A stretch of 47,784 bases of DNA from contig OMXJ01000020.1 in assembly GCA_900315015.1 (NCBI GenBank), positions 1 to 47,784 on the forward strand, read 5' to 3'. Shown here piece by piece: positions 33,956-42,183 of this stretch. The first letter of the stretch is position 1. Each line of letters opens with the position of its first letter. Origin of the DNA: an uncultured Eubacteriales bacterium (GTDB taxonomy: Bacteria > Bacillota > Clostridia > Lachnospirales > Lachnospiraceae). The notes below the pieces were generated by a model. That model was given only the letters and a program-made list of their open reading frames with translations, made no database searches and was not told where the DNA came from. The translations under genes and the position numbers were made by a program.

Positions 33956-35977
33956 TTATTCCGCCGGTTTTCTATGCTGTATAAGCGGAGTTTCATCGGT
34001 GATCTTATCGAATTTTGCTCCCTTTGAAACAAGAATCTGAATTGTTTCTTCAAGTGTTTCTAAGGTCTGCATTTTAGCATTGGTATCATGCATAAGTACC
34101 ATACAGGTATCATGATCTACACAGCCATTTACTACACTGTCTATCATTTCCTGATTGGTATGCTTTTTACCATCTGCATCACAATTTATCACATTCCAGT
34201 CGTAATAATTGCAACCTCTATTCATTACAAATTTGATAAACGGCTGTATTGTAAGCGATTTGCAATAATTATTACTTGATCCTCCAGGAAATCTAAAATA
34301 CTTCGGCTCATAGCCAAGTATTTCCTTTAGTAGTTCTGCTAACTTATTATAATCCTTTTCAAAGGCGTCAAGTGATTTATATATGTCATAATCATGCGAA
34401 TAGGAATGTAATCCGATTGTATGTCCTCTGTCGGATATTTCTTTTATCATTTCTTTATTCGCATCACTCGTTTTTCCGCAAACAAACCAGGTCGCCTTTA
34501 TTCCATATTTATCAAGCATATCTAAAATCTGATCTGTGTGGTTACTAGGTCCGTCATCGAAGGTAAGATAGACAGTCTTATTTGAATACGGCTTGTCAGG
34601 ATCTATGGTAGGTGTAGGAGTAAGATTCTCATCACTTGCCTTAGTCTTTTCTCCATCTGTCGTTGATGCAGATATCTGATTCTCCGGATTTTCACTTGTT
34701 ACTTCCTGGTCAGTGCTTCCATTTAGTACCGTATTTTCACCCAGTACAGATGTTTTAAGCTGATTTTCATCGCTAGAGAGCGTAGTTGCAAGTGGATTTT
34801 CATAACCATCATTCTCCCCTCCTGCTGCCACAGCTTCTGTCTTTGTCTTGCCATTTTCAGGAGAGCCTGCACTCACCTGCTTTGCAATTACAGTCGTAAA
34901 AAACAATACAAAGGCTACTATAAGTGCAAGGCTTATAATTACGGTACTCTCTTTTCCTTTTATCTCTGACATTATAGATGAGAAGAATCCGCCTCCTGCA
35001 CGGGCTGTACTTCTATTTATCGCTCTTCTATCTACTTCTTTTCTATTTACTTCTCTTCTTTCAGAAGGTCTAGGTCTAACAGGCTCATAGTCCTCTTCAT
35101 CTTCAACAAAAGCATCTGAAGCATTATGCTTATCGTCTACAGTATCTGCATAATCATCCGCATAATCATCTTCATCATCAAAAGCATCTACGAACTCTTC
35201 CTCAGACTTCTTCTGCGGATATTCCCTTACATTTTCCCTTCTCTTTACTATATGGGCTTCAACTATTGGAATATCAATTTCAAACTTCTTTTTTTCCGGC
35301 TGTTTTTCTTCAGCAGCTTCTTTTGCCTTTTCTATTTCTTCATTTATTACCGCGTCATTATTTGCTGCCTCATTATTTATTAAACCATTTCTAGCAGCTT
35401 CATTTTTTTCAGCTCCAATATTCTCATTTTCAGCTACAGTATCATAAATTTTATATTCATCTTCTCTTCTTAAAACTCTGCCGGGCGATGCTACTCTTTG
35501 GGCAGTGCTTCTTGATGTGCCGCCAGGCGATGCTGCTCTTTGGGCAGTGCTTCTTGATGTGCCGCCAGGCGATGCTGCTCTTTGGGCAGTGCTTCTTGAT
35601 GTGCTGTCAGACGATGCCACTCTTTGTGCGCTGCTTCTTGATGCTCTGCCAGGCGATGCCACTCTTTGCGCGCTGTTTCTTGATGCGCTGTCAGGTGTTG
35701 CATTTCTTCTAGATGCTGCACTTCTACTGGCTCTATTTACATTCACAGCATTATCTATACCATAATTCTTTGGAAGATAAATATTTTCCTTGCTGCTAGA
35801 TGCACTTGTATCAGATATTGCATTTCTAGTGCGGGTGCTGCCCCTGTCTCCAATATTAAGAGTGACGTTGCGGCGGCTTATGCCCCTTTCCGTGCTTCTT
35901 TTGGCATCTGTCATCCCACTGCCACTTCTTGTTCCACTTGCGGCAGGTCTATTTCTTCTATTATTGATTTCTGCCAT
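33956..35977 (-). CDS. Membrane-anchored polysaccharide deacetylase (NodB domain)
   Basis: This 673-residue protein has a cytoplasmic N-terminal half of about 335 residues that is Arg/Ser/Ala-rich, with five 14-residue repeats of SRSTAQRAASPGGT type at 99-168 and a later acidic stretch. One membrane segment (VIISLALIVAFVLFFTTVIA) follows, then an extracellular linker with a TPTPTIDP stretch and a C-terminal NodB domain (467-673). The catalytic set is complete: TFDDG at 472-476, HSYSH at 524-528, RFPGG at 562-566, DWN at 593-595 and LMHD at 628-631. It probably removes acetyl groups from peptidoglycan GlcNAc (PgdA-like). An unusually long N-terminal cytoplasmic tail is the odd part. Confidence 0.92.
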   Translation of the reverse strand: MAEINNRRNRPAASGTRSGSGMTDAKRSTERGISRRNVTLNIGDRGSTRTRNAISDTSASSSKENIYLPKNYGIDNAVNVNRASRSAASRRNATPDSASRNSAQRVASPGRASRSSAQRVASSDSTSRSTAQRAASPGGTSRSTAQRAASPGGTSRSTAQRVASPGRVLRREDEYKIYDTVAENENIGAEKNEAARNGLINNEAANNDAVINEEIEKAKEAAEEKQPEKKKFEIDIPIVEAHIVKRRENVREYPQKKSEEEFVDAFDDEDDYADDYADTVDDKHNASDAFVEDEEDYEPVRPRPSERREVNRKEVDRRAINRSTARAGGGFFSSIMSEIKGKESTVIISLALIVAFVLFFTTVIAKQVSAGSPENGKTKTEAVAAGGENDGYENPLATTLSSDENQLKTSVLGENTVLNGSTDQEVTSENPENQISASTTDGEKTKASDENLTPTPTIDPDKPYSNKTVYLTFDDGPSNHTDQILDMLDKYGIKATWFVCGKTSDANKEMIKEISDRGHTIGLHSYSHDYDIYKSLDAFEKDYNKLAELLKEILGYEPKYFRFPGGSSNNYCKSLTIQPFIKFVMNRGCNYYDWNVINCDADGKKHTNQEMIDSVVNGCVDHDTCMVLMHDTNAKMQTLETLEETIQILVSKGAKFDKITDETPLIQHRKPAE
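35474..35683 (-). repeat. 42-bp tandem coding repeat in the deacetylase gene
   Basis: Five 42-base units encode SRxxAQRxASxxxx. Units three and four are almost identical, the outer ones more diverged. Confidence 0.9.
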
Positions 35978-36028
35978 TTTTTTACCCCTTTATAGACATT
36001 TTCCAACCTACGGCATTTAATAAAAAGC

Positions 36029-36067
36029 GCCGCATTCTCCGGTAAAATTATACCATTAAAATGCGGC
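36029..36067 (-). terminator. Terminator of the ABC permease gene overlapping the deacetylase promoter
   Basis: Eight-bp stem GCCGCATT/AATGCGGC with a further inner GGTA/TACC pairing, followed on the minus strand by GCTTTTTATT. It lies about 25 bases after the permease stop. The -10 box of the next promoter is in its loop and its 5' arm is in the promoter spacer. Confidence 0.75.
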
Positions 36068-36075
36068 ATTGTCAA
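36047..36075 (-). promoter_or_regulatory. Consensus promoter of the deacetylase gene
   Basis: Minus strand TTGACA (36070-36075), 17 bases, TATAAT (36047-36052): a perfect consensus match in both boxes. Start predicted near 36040, about 63 bases before the ATG. Confidence 0.9.
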
Positions 36076-36092
36076 AGTTTTCTACTTATTAA

Positions 36093-37400
36093 TTATCCTT
36101 CGTTCTTCATGGCTTCAATAGCTGATATCTTTGTTGCTCTTGCAGCCGGCATGTATCCGGAAAGTACACCAACTACAACAGCTCCAACTATCGATAAAAG
36201 AGGTAAGTATCCCGGAATCATGCAAAATTTCATTCCTTCTTCAGCTTCTCCAAACAAAGATCCCAGGAAGGCCCCACCATATTTGTTTATAGCCCAGGCC
36301 GCCAAGTAGCTTAATGCCACTCCTAGCGTTCCTCCTATAAAACCAATTATTCCCGCTTCAAAAAGAAACAGCCTCTTAACATCCCTTATGTAGCAGCCAA
36401 GTACCTTCATTATACCGATTTCCTTGGTTCTTTCATAGATTGACATTATCATGGTATTTGTTATGTTAATGGCAGCTACAAGGAAAGACACCGCACCGAT
36501 GGCACCAAGTACTCCTTGAAGCATATTTGAAGTCTTCATGGATTGCTCTATATATTGCATTTCACTTTCAGTTCTAAAACCCAGTTCCTCAATTTTTGCC
36601 TGAACCGAAGTAACATTATCCATCGAATCAACATTTATCATTATCCTATCATATACTTCAAGCTTTTTGAGTGCTGCTTTTCTATCTTTCATATCAAGCG
36701 TCTTGACATATTTCTTATAAATCTCCTTATAAAAGTCCATATCCATATAACAGTAATAACGATACAGATAGTTCTCTGATTCCTCAAACACTCCGTAGTT
36801 TTTTATAACATATTTATACGGAGTCTTTCCTTCCGGCGTCATATAATCATCAAACGTGAGATAAACCTTATCCTTCGATGGATCAACCTCTTTCGTTTTA
36901 TAGCTATTACCACCAAAATAATAAAAATCCATTAGAGTCTGATTTCCATATATGAAAACACTATTATCAGCTTCGTTTGGATAATCTCCTACAGCCAGCG
37001 CCGGAAAACCAAATTCTTTAAACGTAGATTTATCCATAGCTATTATCTGAGCGTAGGTACGATATTTACCGCTATTAAGATTTCCATATACTTCCTTTAC
37101 ACCAGTGCAGGCTTTAACATGCTCAATTTCCCTTATCGCCTCAATCAGATTATCATCTATTTTCTGTTTTACTACATCTGATGTTTCTTCACTCCAAGCC
37201 TGACCATATATATTTATCATTGTCATCGCACCGTTTTCCATGACAGATTTTCTGAAATTATAATTAATTCCATAGCCTATAGAAACCATGAGCATAATAG
37301 AAATTGTTCCAATTACAACACCTAAAACTGTAAGTACAGTCCTCGCTTTTCTTCTGAACAGATTCCTAAGGCCCATCTTTATCAGGTCAATGATTCTCAT
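36093..37400 (-). CDS. MacB/FtsX-like ABC transporter permease
   Basis: This 435-residue protein has the MacB layout: an N-terminal MGLRNLFRRKARTVLTVLGV helix, a large extracytoplasmic domain of about 230 residues (about 45-280), and three C-terminal membrane helices, with TKEIGIMKVLGCYIRDVKRL in the coupling loop and a final MPAARATKISAIEAM. This family uses ATP hydrolysis in the cytoplasm to drive conformational work outside the membrane, or exports substrates. The cognate ATPase is encoded upstream, separated by the CARDB-type protein and the acidic-repeat protein. AAGGAGG precedes the ATG. Confidence 0.92.
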   Translation of the reverse strand: MRIIDLIKMGLRNLFRRKARTVLTVLGVVIGTISIMLMVSIGYGINYNFRKSVMENGAMTMINIYGQAWSEETSDVVKQKIDDNLIEAIREIEHVKACTGVKEVYGNLNSGKYRTYAQIIAMDKSTFKEFGFPALAVGDYPNEADNSVFIYGNQTLMDFYYFGGNSYKTKEVDPSKDKVYLTFDDYMTPEGKTPYKYVIKNYGVFEESENYLYRYYCYMDMDFYKEIYKKYVKTLDMKDRKAALKKLEVYDRIMINVDSMDNVTSVQAKIEELGFRTESEMQYIEQSMKTSNMLQGVLGAIGAVSFLVAAINITNTMIMSIYERTKEIGIMKVLGCYIRDVKRLFLFEAGIIGFIGGTLGVALSYLAAWAINKYGGAFLGSLFGEAEEGMKFCMIPGYLPLLSIVGAVVVGVLSGYMPAARATKISAIEAMKNEG

Positions 37401-37424
37401 TTACTGACCTCCTTCAAAACAGTT

Positions 37425-37967
37425 TTATTCGTAAATATTAATACCCTTTTTAATTTTAGCTCTGCCAAGAAGTATTCCACATCCTATACCTACAACAAGA
37501 ACAGCCACAGTAACTACTGCAATGAACCATACCTTAGAGAGAAGAGGAGCTTTTGCCGTTGCTGCTCCATCTCCCATTCCTGGATCGCCGGTTCCATAGT
37601 ACATTTCACCGCCTTCTGCCATTCCATAGTCACCCATGTCGCCCATTCCATAGCCTCCCATGTCGCCTTCCATCATCTCGCCTTCCATAGCACCTTCTTC
37701 TGATGTCTCGCCTTCCGTAGCGCCTTCTTCTGTCATCTCACCTTCTGCGGCACCATCTTCTGTCATCTCACCTTCTGCGGCGCCCTCTTCTGATGTCTCA
37801 CCTTCTGCGGTGCCCTCTTCTGATGTCTCGCCTTCAACAGCACCTTCTTCTGAAATCTCACCTTCAACAGGAGTTTCTGCAGCTACCGCTTCTTCTGATG
37901 ACATGATTGTATCTGCTAATACTTCTACACCATTTGCAACATAATCACTGAAATTAACGTCAAACAT
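37425..37967 (-). CDS. Acidic-repeat single-pass membrane protein of unknown function
   Basis: This 180-residue protein has no signal peptide. Residues 35-104 are seven 10-residue repeats of the type EGETSEEGAA, very acidic. A Gly/Met/Asp/Tyr-rich stretch follows (about 105-135, GGYGMGDMGDYG), then one membrane helix (about 148-170, IAVVTVAVLVVGIGCGILLG) and a basic tail RAKIKKG. By the positive-inside rule the tail is cytoplasmic, which would put the acidic part outside without a visible signal. It lies between the CARDB protein and the permease, 16 and 24 bases away, and is likely part of the same complex. GGAGG precedes the ATG. Confidence 0.85.
   Translation of the reverse strand: MFDVNFSDYVANGVEVLADTIMSSEEAVAAETPVEGEISEEGAVEGETSEEGTAEGETSEEGAAEGEMTEDGAAEGEMTEEGATEGETSEEGAMEGEMMEGDMGGYGMGDMGDYGMAEGGEMYYGTGDPGMGDGAATAKAPLLSKVWFIAVVTVAVLVVGIGCGILLGRAKIKKGINIYE
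37656..37865 (-). repeat. 30-bp tandem coding repeat, seven units
   Basis: Seven 30-base units encode EGExxEEGAx. Adjacent units differ by a few bases, and the two central units are almost identical. Confidence 0.9.
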
Positions 37968-37983
37968 ATTGTCCTCCTAGCTA

Positions 37984-40920
37984 TTATGCATTCTCTTCTT
38001 CGTCTTTTCTAATAAGCTCTGCTTTCTTTCTCTTAATCATTATCGCTCTAGTAATTAATGCTGCTGCGATAAACAAAACAATCTCTCCAGTAATAAACGC
38101 CCATTTTGGAACAATTTCCTTTGCCGTCTCTTCAGCTGGCATATAGCCGTCCATTCCGCCAAAGTCTCCGCCGCCAAAATCCATGCCACCAAAATCTGCT
38201 ACAGGCATTACTTCAGTTGCAGGAATATCAAAATCCACTGTCTTTTCATTTCCATTTGAATCCTCATAGTGAATTGTAAGGACACCTGAGCAGGTACCTG
38301 CAAATGCCGGAATTACTGATGGCTCATTATCAATTACACTATTACCAGCGGTAACTGAACCGATATAGAACATTTCACTTGAATCAAGAGAGAAATCACC
38401 TGAAACAGTTGCATATACATTATTAAGAGTTGATTTACCCATGTTATAGAAATCAAATGCCATTGCTATTGATGTTCCTTCAGTTGGGGTATCCATTCCT
38501 GCACCTATATTAATGTTCTGTACAACAGGGCGGGCATTTTCAATAGCATTAAGCTTAATGGTATTATCTTCCTTAACACCGCCTGCCTCTGCATCAACCT
38601 GGCTCATGTCATCATATTCATACTCATCATGGATCTTGATTTCATAAAGTCCAGTTGCTGCATCATTCTTTGTTTTCATAGGAAGAGTTGCTGTAAATTC
38701 TTCACCTGGTCTGATTTCAGCGATATAGATGGTATCACTTCCCGTTGTGGTAGTAAATATTCCTTCAGCCTGTGAAACACCAACTGTAATATTCTTTGCT
38801 GCCTTTGTAGCATGAGTATTTCTAATAGTGAAAGAAAGGTTAAATTCTGATCCAGCAACTAAAGCTTCTGAATCTGTACTATATTCACTGATGATAAGTC
38901 TTGGTTTTGAATTCTTTGAACCTGAATTAGTAATACCTATAATATTGATTGATGTTGTTCCTGACTGCTGAGCACCGGTTTTATCATAGTAGGTATAACC
39001 TAATCTTAACTGACCAAAGCCCTCTGGTGCATCCTTGCCTACCTTGAAGGTCATTACAACATCTCTTGACTCTCCTGCTTCAAGGCTTCCAAGTTGCTTC
39101 ATTGCTTCTGAGCTCACTGGCTCGAAGGTAGAAGTGCTGAGATCTGTGCCACCGATTTCTAAATTCTTTGCTATATCTGTTCCTTTATTTGTAATCTTAA
39201 ATGATACTGTTACTTCTGAACCAGCCTCTGGATTTGATGGAGACTGTGATATATTTGAAATTGATATATTATTAATTAATACTGGTTCTGGTGTTGGTGT
39301 TGCTTCAGCTGCTGACTTCTGAATGTTAAGAACATACATTGAAGCCTCTTCTGTCTGAGCATTTCCCTTTTCATCCTTATAATCGAGTGCAAGCTTTAAG
39401 GTTCCCATGCCTTCTGCAGCCGCTGAGCCTACCTTAAAGGTCATTGAAACCTTTTTAGAAGCTCCCTTTTCAATCGCGCCTACTGCAACGCTGCCATCAG
39501 CATTTACAGGCTCAAAGGTTGAACTTGAAAGGTCAAGTCCCTTAAGTGTAAGATTTGAAATCTTTCCACTTCCATTATTTGTAACATTAAAGGTAAGTGT
39601 AACCTTCTCTCCAGGTCTTGGAAGATCTGGAAGCTGAGTTACGTCTGTAATTCTTACATCATTCTTTATTTCTGACTGCTTTGTCTCAAGAACAGTAATA
39701 TATGCCTTAGTTGATGCTGTAACAGCTGTATTTGAATCTGCACTCTTATAGGTAACATTTACCGTAATTTCCTTAAGGCCTGATGAAGCTGCTGTTGTTA
39801 TGTATAATGGAATAGATATATTAGCAACATCACCTGCTGCAATATCATTCACATTTAATGAGCTTCCTGAGAAATCTGCAAGGATACCTGATGAAACTCC
39901 GATACCGCCTTCATCTGGAAGAGATACCTTTACGTCCTTAGCCTTCTTTTCTCCAAGATTCTCAATTGTAAGAGAAAGCTTGTACTTAGAATTAACTGTT
40001 ACTGAATCATTAAGTGAATCTGAATATGCGATAAGTCTTGCATCTCCTGTCTTTGCCTCTGCCTGCTTTGCTATAGTAACATAAATATTTCTGCTTACCT
40101 CATAAGTATTACCAGTTGAATCCTTGTAAGTAAACTTTAAGGTAAGTGTCTTATAGCCTGCCTCTGCAGTAGGAAGAACCTTTATTGATACTGTCTGAGA
40201 CTTACTTGAGCCTCCTGCAATATCACCTACCTTAATATTTTCTGTTGAATAGTTAGGCGCCATTCCTGTATCACCATATTCAACTGACTGATATACGTTA
40301 AGTGCCTTAATTTCACCATCATTCTTTACATTAAAAGAAAGATCGAAGGCTCCGCCAACGACAGCCTTTGAAGTATCATATTTTACATCTGATACTGAAA
40401 GCTGAGCTGCTGCCTTTTCCTGTGATACGTTAATTGTAATAGGAATAGAAGCACTAGTTATCATCTGATCGCTCATTGAATCATAACCAGTAAAGCTAAT
40501 AGCAATCTCTGCCGGATACTGACCTATCTTTGCATTTTCAAAGATATCAATATCTGCACTGATCTTTGTTGGATCATATGAAGTAATTGCAATAGCATTC
40601 TTATCTGTAATGCTGCCCTTTGAAAGAGTTGCTGTTGTACTTCTAAAAGGTGCTCCGTCTCCCGGCTTTACAACCGCTGAAACACTGCCCTGATTTGTTG
40701 AATAATTTAAATCTGTCATCTTAACTTCAACTTCAATGTGAAGTTTCTCACCAGGAGTCGCATCAAAAACAGTTGATATAGCTCCCCAGGTTGTAACATA
40801 ATCTGCCTTTACTACATAAAGCTTGCTAATTCCTACAGAATTTAACATAATTGCAAGCGTAAGAACTAATGCTGAAAATACTTTTAACACATTATTATAG
40901 AACTTTTTCGAACCTGCCAT
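37984..40920 (-). CDS. Large membrane-anchored CARDB-type repeat surface protein
   Basis: This 978-residue protein has a Sec signal peptide (about 1-39), then six to seven Ig-like repeats of CARDB/COG1361 type, each with a FNVTNNG-, FKITNKG-, FTIRNTH- or FDFYNMG-like strand. A TPTPEP linker separates two of them. A Gly/Asp/Met-rich stretch (GGMDFGGGDFGGMDG) lies before the single C-terminal helix (about 940-962) and a Lys/Arg/Glu tail. The two repeats SSTFEPVN/STSTFEPVS are near copies of each other. It probably extends from the membrane as a rigid rod and works with the ABC ATPase and permease encoded on either side. Whether it is a substrate-binding, adhesive or structural part is unknown. 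Confidence 0.87.
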   Translation of the reverse strand: MAGSKKFYNNVLKVFSALVLTLAIMLNSVGISKLYVVKADYVTTWGAISTVFDATPGEKLHIEVEVKMTDLNYSTNQGSVSAVVKPGDGAPFRSTTATLSKGSITDKNAIAITSYDPTKISADIDIFENAKIGQYPAEIAISFTGYDSMSDQMITSASIPITINVSQEKAAAQLSVSDVKYDTSKAVVGGAFDLSFNVKNDGEIKALNVYQSVEYGDTGMAPNYSTENIKVGDIAGGSSKSQTVSIKVLPTAEAGYKTLTLKFTYKDSTGNTYEVSRNIYVTIAKQAEAKTGDARLIAYSDSLNDSVTVNSKYKLSLTIENLGEKKAKDVKVSLPDEGGIGVSSGILADFSGSSLNVNDIAAGDVANISIPLYITTAASSGLKEITVNVTYKSADSNTAVTASTKAYITVLETKQSEIKNDVRITDVTQLPDLPRPGEKVTLTFNVTNNGSGKISNLTLKGLDLSSSTFEPVNADGSVAVGAIEKGASKKVSMTFKVGSAAAEGMGTLKLALDYKDEKGNAQTEEASMYVLNIQKSAAEATPTPEPVLINNISISNISQSPSNPEAGSEVTVSFKITNKGTDIAKNLEIGGTDLSTSTFEPVSSEAMKQLGSLEAGESRDVVMTFKVGKDAPEGFGQLRLGYTYYDKTGAQQSGTTSINIIGITNSGSKNSKPRLIISEYSTDSEALVAGSEFNLSFTIRNTHATKAAKNITVGVSQAEGIFTTTTGSDTIYIAEIRPGEEFTATLPMKTKNDAATGLYEIKIHDEYEYDDMSQVDAEAGGVKEDNTIKLNAIENARPVVQNINIGAGMDTPTEGTSIAMAFDFYNMGKSTLNNVYATVSGDFSLDSSEMFYIGSVTAGNSVIDNEPSVIPAFAGTCSGVLTIHYEDSNGNEKTVDFDIPATEVMPVADFGGMDFGGGDFGGMDGYMPAEETAKEIVPKWAFITGEIVLFIAAALITRAIMIKRKKAELIRKDEEENA

Positions 40921-40932
40921 TGCTTTTCTCCT

Positions 40933-41823
40933 TTACTTATTTCCACTTTTATCCATATTATTAACTCCAGACTGATTATCGTCTTCTCCTGGAATCACAG
41001 GAACATATTTGACTTCAGGCTCCTGCTTTTCCATTTCCATATCCTGCTTTTTAGCCTGAGCATGTATTGCTTCTGCTGTATAATTATCATTTGGATCATT
41101 TATATCATGCCTTACTTCCACGCTTTGAACGTTTCCATCAAGCACCCTTATTATTTTATCTGCATATTCTGCAAGTCTTGGATCGTGCGTAACCATTACT
41201 ATGGTCTGCTTGTTTTCTCTAGCCATCCCCTTGATAAGATCCATGACCTCCATTGTCGTCTTGGTATCAAGGTTTCCTGTCGGCTCATCGGCAAATACTA
41301 TTTCCGGCTTTGCTACAAACGCTCTTGCAATACCAACTCTCTGTTGCTGACCTCCTGACATTTCCTTTGGCTTATGATTCATTCTAGTCTTCAGACCTAC
41401 TTTAGTAAGCATTTCTATTGCCATTCTTCTTCGCTGTTTTGCAGGCACTCTCTTAAATACGAGAGGAAACTCAACATTTTCAATAGCTGTCATTGAATTG
41501 AGCAAATTATAAGACTGAAATACAAAGCCTAAATATTGCTGTCTGAACTTGGCAAGATCTTTTTCGCTCATAGACCTGATGTTTTTTCCTTTAATGAATA
41601 TACCTCCACCCGAGGCTTTCTCAATTCCGGCCATGAGATTCAAAAGAGTCGACTTACCCGAACCAGAGGTTCCAAGCAGACAGCAGAATTCACCTTTTAG
41701 GATTTCAAAGCTTACGTCATTTACAGCAACGATTTTTTCTTTGCCCATTCGATAGACTTTTTTTACATTCTTACATTCTATGATTTTCTTACCATAGCCA
41801 TCGTCCATAGGTTTTGCCACCAT
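40933..41823 (-). CDS. MacB/LolD-type ABC transporter ATP-binding protein
   Basis: This 296-residue ATPase has all motifs: Walker A GTSGSGKSTLL, Q-loop QSYNLL, signature MSGGQQQRVGIARA, Walker B IVFADEPTGNLD and the H-loop VTHD. A C-terminal tail of about 60 charged residues exceeds the normal domain. It is first in the operon and pairs with the FtsX-like permease. GGAAGGAGAAG precedes the ATG. Confidence 0.95.
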   Translation of the reverse strand: MVAKPMDDGYGKKIIECKNVKKVYRMGKEKIVAVNDVSFEILKGEFCCLLGTSGSGKSTLLNLMAGIEKASGGGIFIKGKNIRSMSEKDLAKFRQQYLGFVFQSYNLLNSMTAIENVEFPLVFKRVPAKQRRRMAIEMLTKVGLKTRMNHKPKEMSGGQQQRVGIARAFVAKPEIVFADEPTGNLDTKTTMEVMDLIKGMARENKQTIVMVTHDPRLAEYADKIIRVLDGNVQSVEVRHDINDPNDNYTAEAIHAQAKKQDMEMEKQEPEVKYVPVIPGEDDNQSGVNNMDKSGNK

Positions 41824-41847
41824 CTTTCTTCTCCTTCCCTTATTCTT

Positions 41848-41869
41848 ATTGTGAAAATATTATCACAAT
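41848..41869. promoter_or_regulatory. 22-bp palindromic operator before the ABC/CARDB operon
   Basis: ATTGTGAAAATATTATCACAAT is symmetrical in 20 of 22 positions. It overlaps the probable -10 region (minus strand GATAATATT) and lies 25 bases before the ATPase start codon. The position suggests repressor binding. Confidence 0.6.
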
Positions 41870-41933
41870 TTACCAATTTAGTCCTTAAGAAATTCTTACA
41901 ATTTATTTGCTTTTTTTAAACACCAAGTTAAAA

Positions 41934-41978
41934 GGGCTATAACCTTTGAGATATACGCAATCTCAAAAATCACAGCCC
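41934..41978 (-). terminator. Hairpin terminator upstream of the ABC operon
   Basis: Outer GGGCT/AGCCC and inner TTTGAGAT/ATCTCAAA arms form a long stem with small bulges; on the minus strand TTTTAA follows. It separates the kinase-like gene from the ABC operon. Confidence 0.6.
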
Positions 41979-42035
41979 CTAATTCTTAAGTTTTTTTTAC
42001 AGAAAGAGATCCCATCCTCATTTCTGCTTTCTTAC

Positions 42036-42121
42036 AAAGGTAAGTCCCATCTTACCTTCTATTTTTAAAGGTAAGTCCCACCTTACCTTCTATTTTTGAA
42101 GATAAGTCCCATCTTACCTTC
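42036..42121. repeat. Three 31-bp tandem repeats, each a hairpin
   Basis: Units start at 42036, 42067 and 42098. Each contains an AAGGTAAG-6-CTTACCTT dyad (third copy GAAGATAAG/CTTACCTTC). They lie in the 3' gap of the kinase-like gene, between its own stop-proximal hairpin and the terminator at 41934. Confidence 0.9.
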
Positions 42122-42156
42122 ACTACACTAATTAGAAGTTCTCTCCTTAACTTCTT

Positions 42157-42180
42157 AACGGGCGACAAACATCTCCCGTT
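42157..42180 (-). terminator. Stop-proximal stem-loop of the cytidylate-kinase-like gene
   Basis: AACGGG/CCCGTT stem directly after the stop codon, followed by a second stem GAAGTT/AACTTC (42135-42154). No strong T run is present, so it may protect the 3' end rather than terminate. Confidence 0.45.
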
Positions 42181-42183
42181 ACC

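Noticed and set aside
42036-42121. CRISPR-like direct repeats
   Set aside because: Three contiguous 31-bp units without spacers; each is a simple hairpin.
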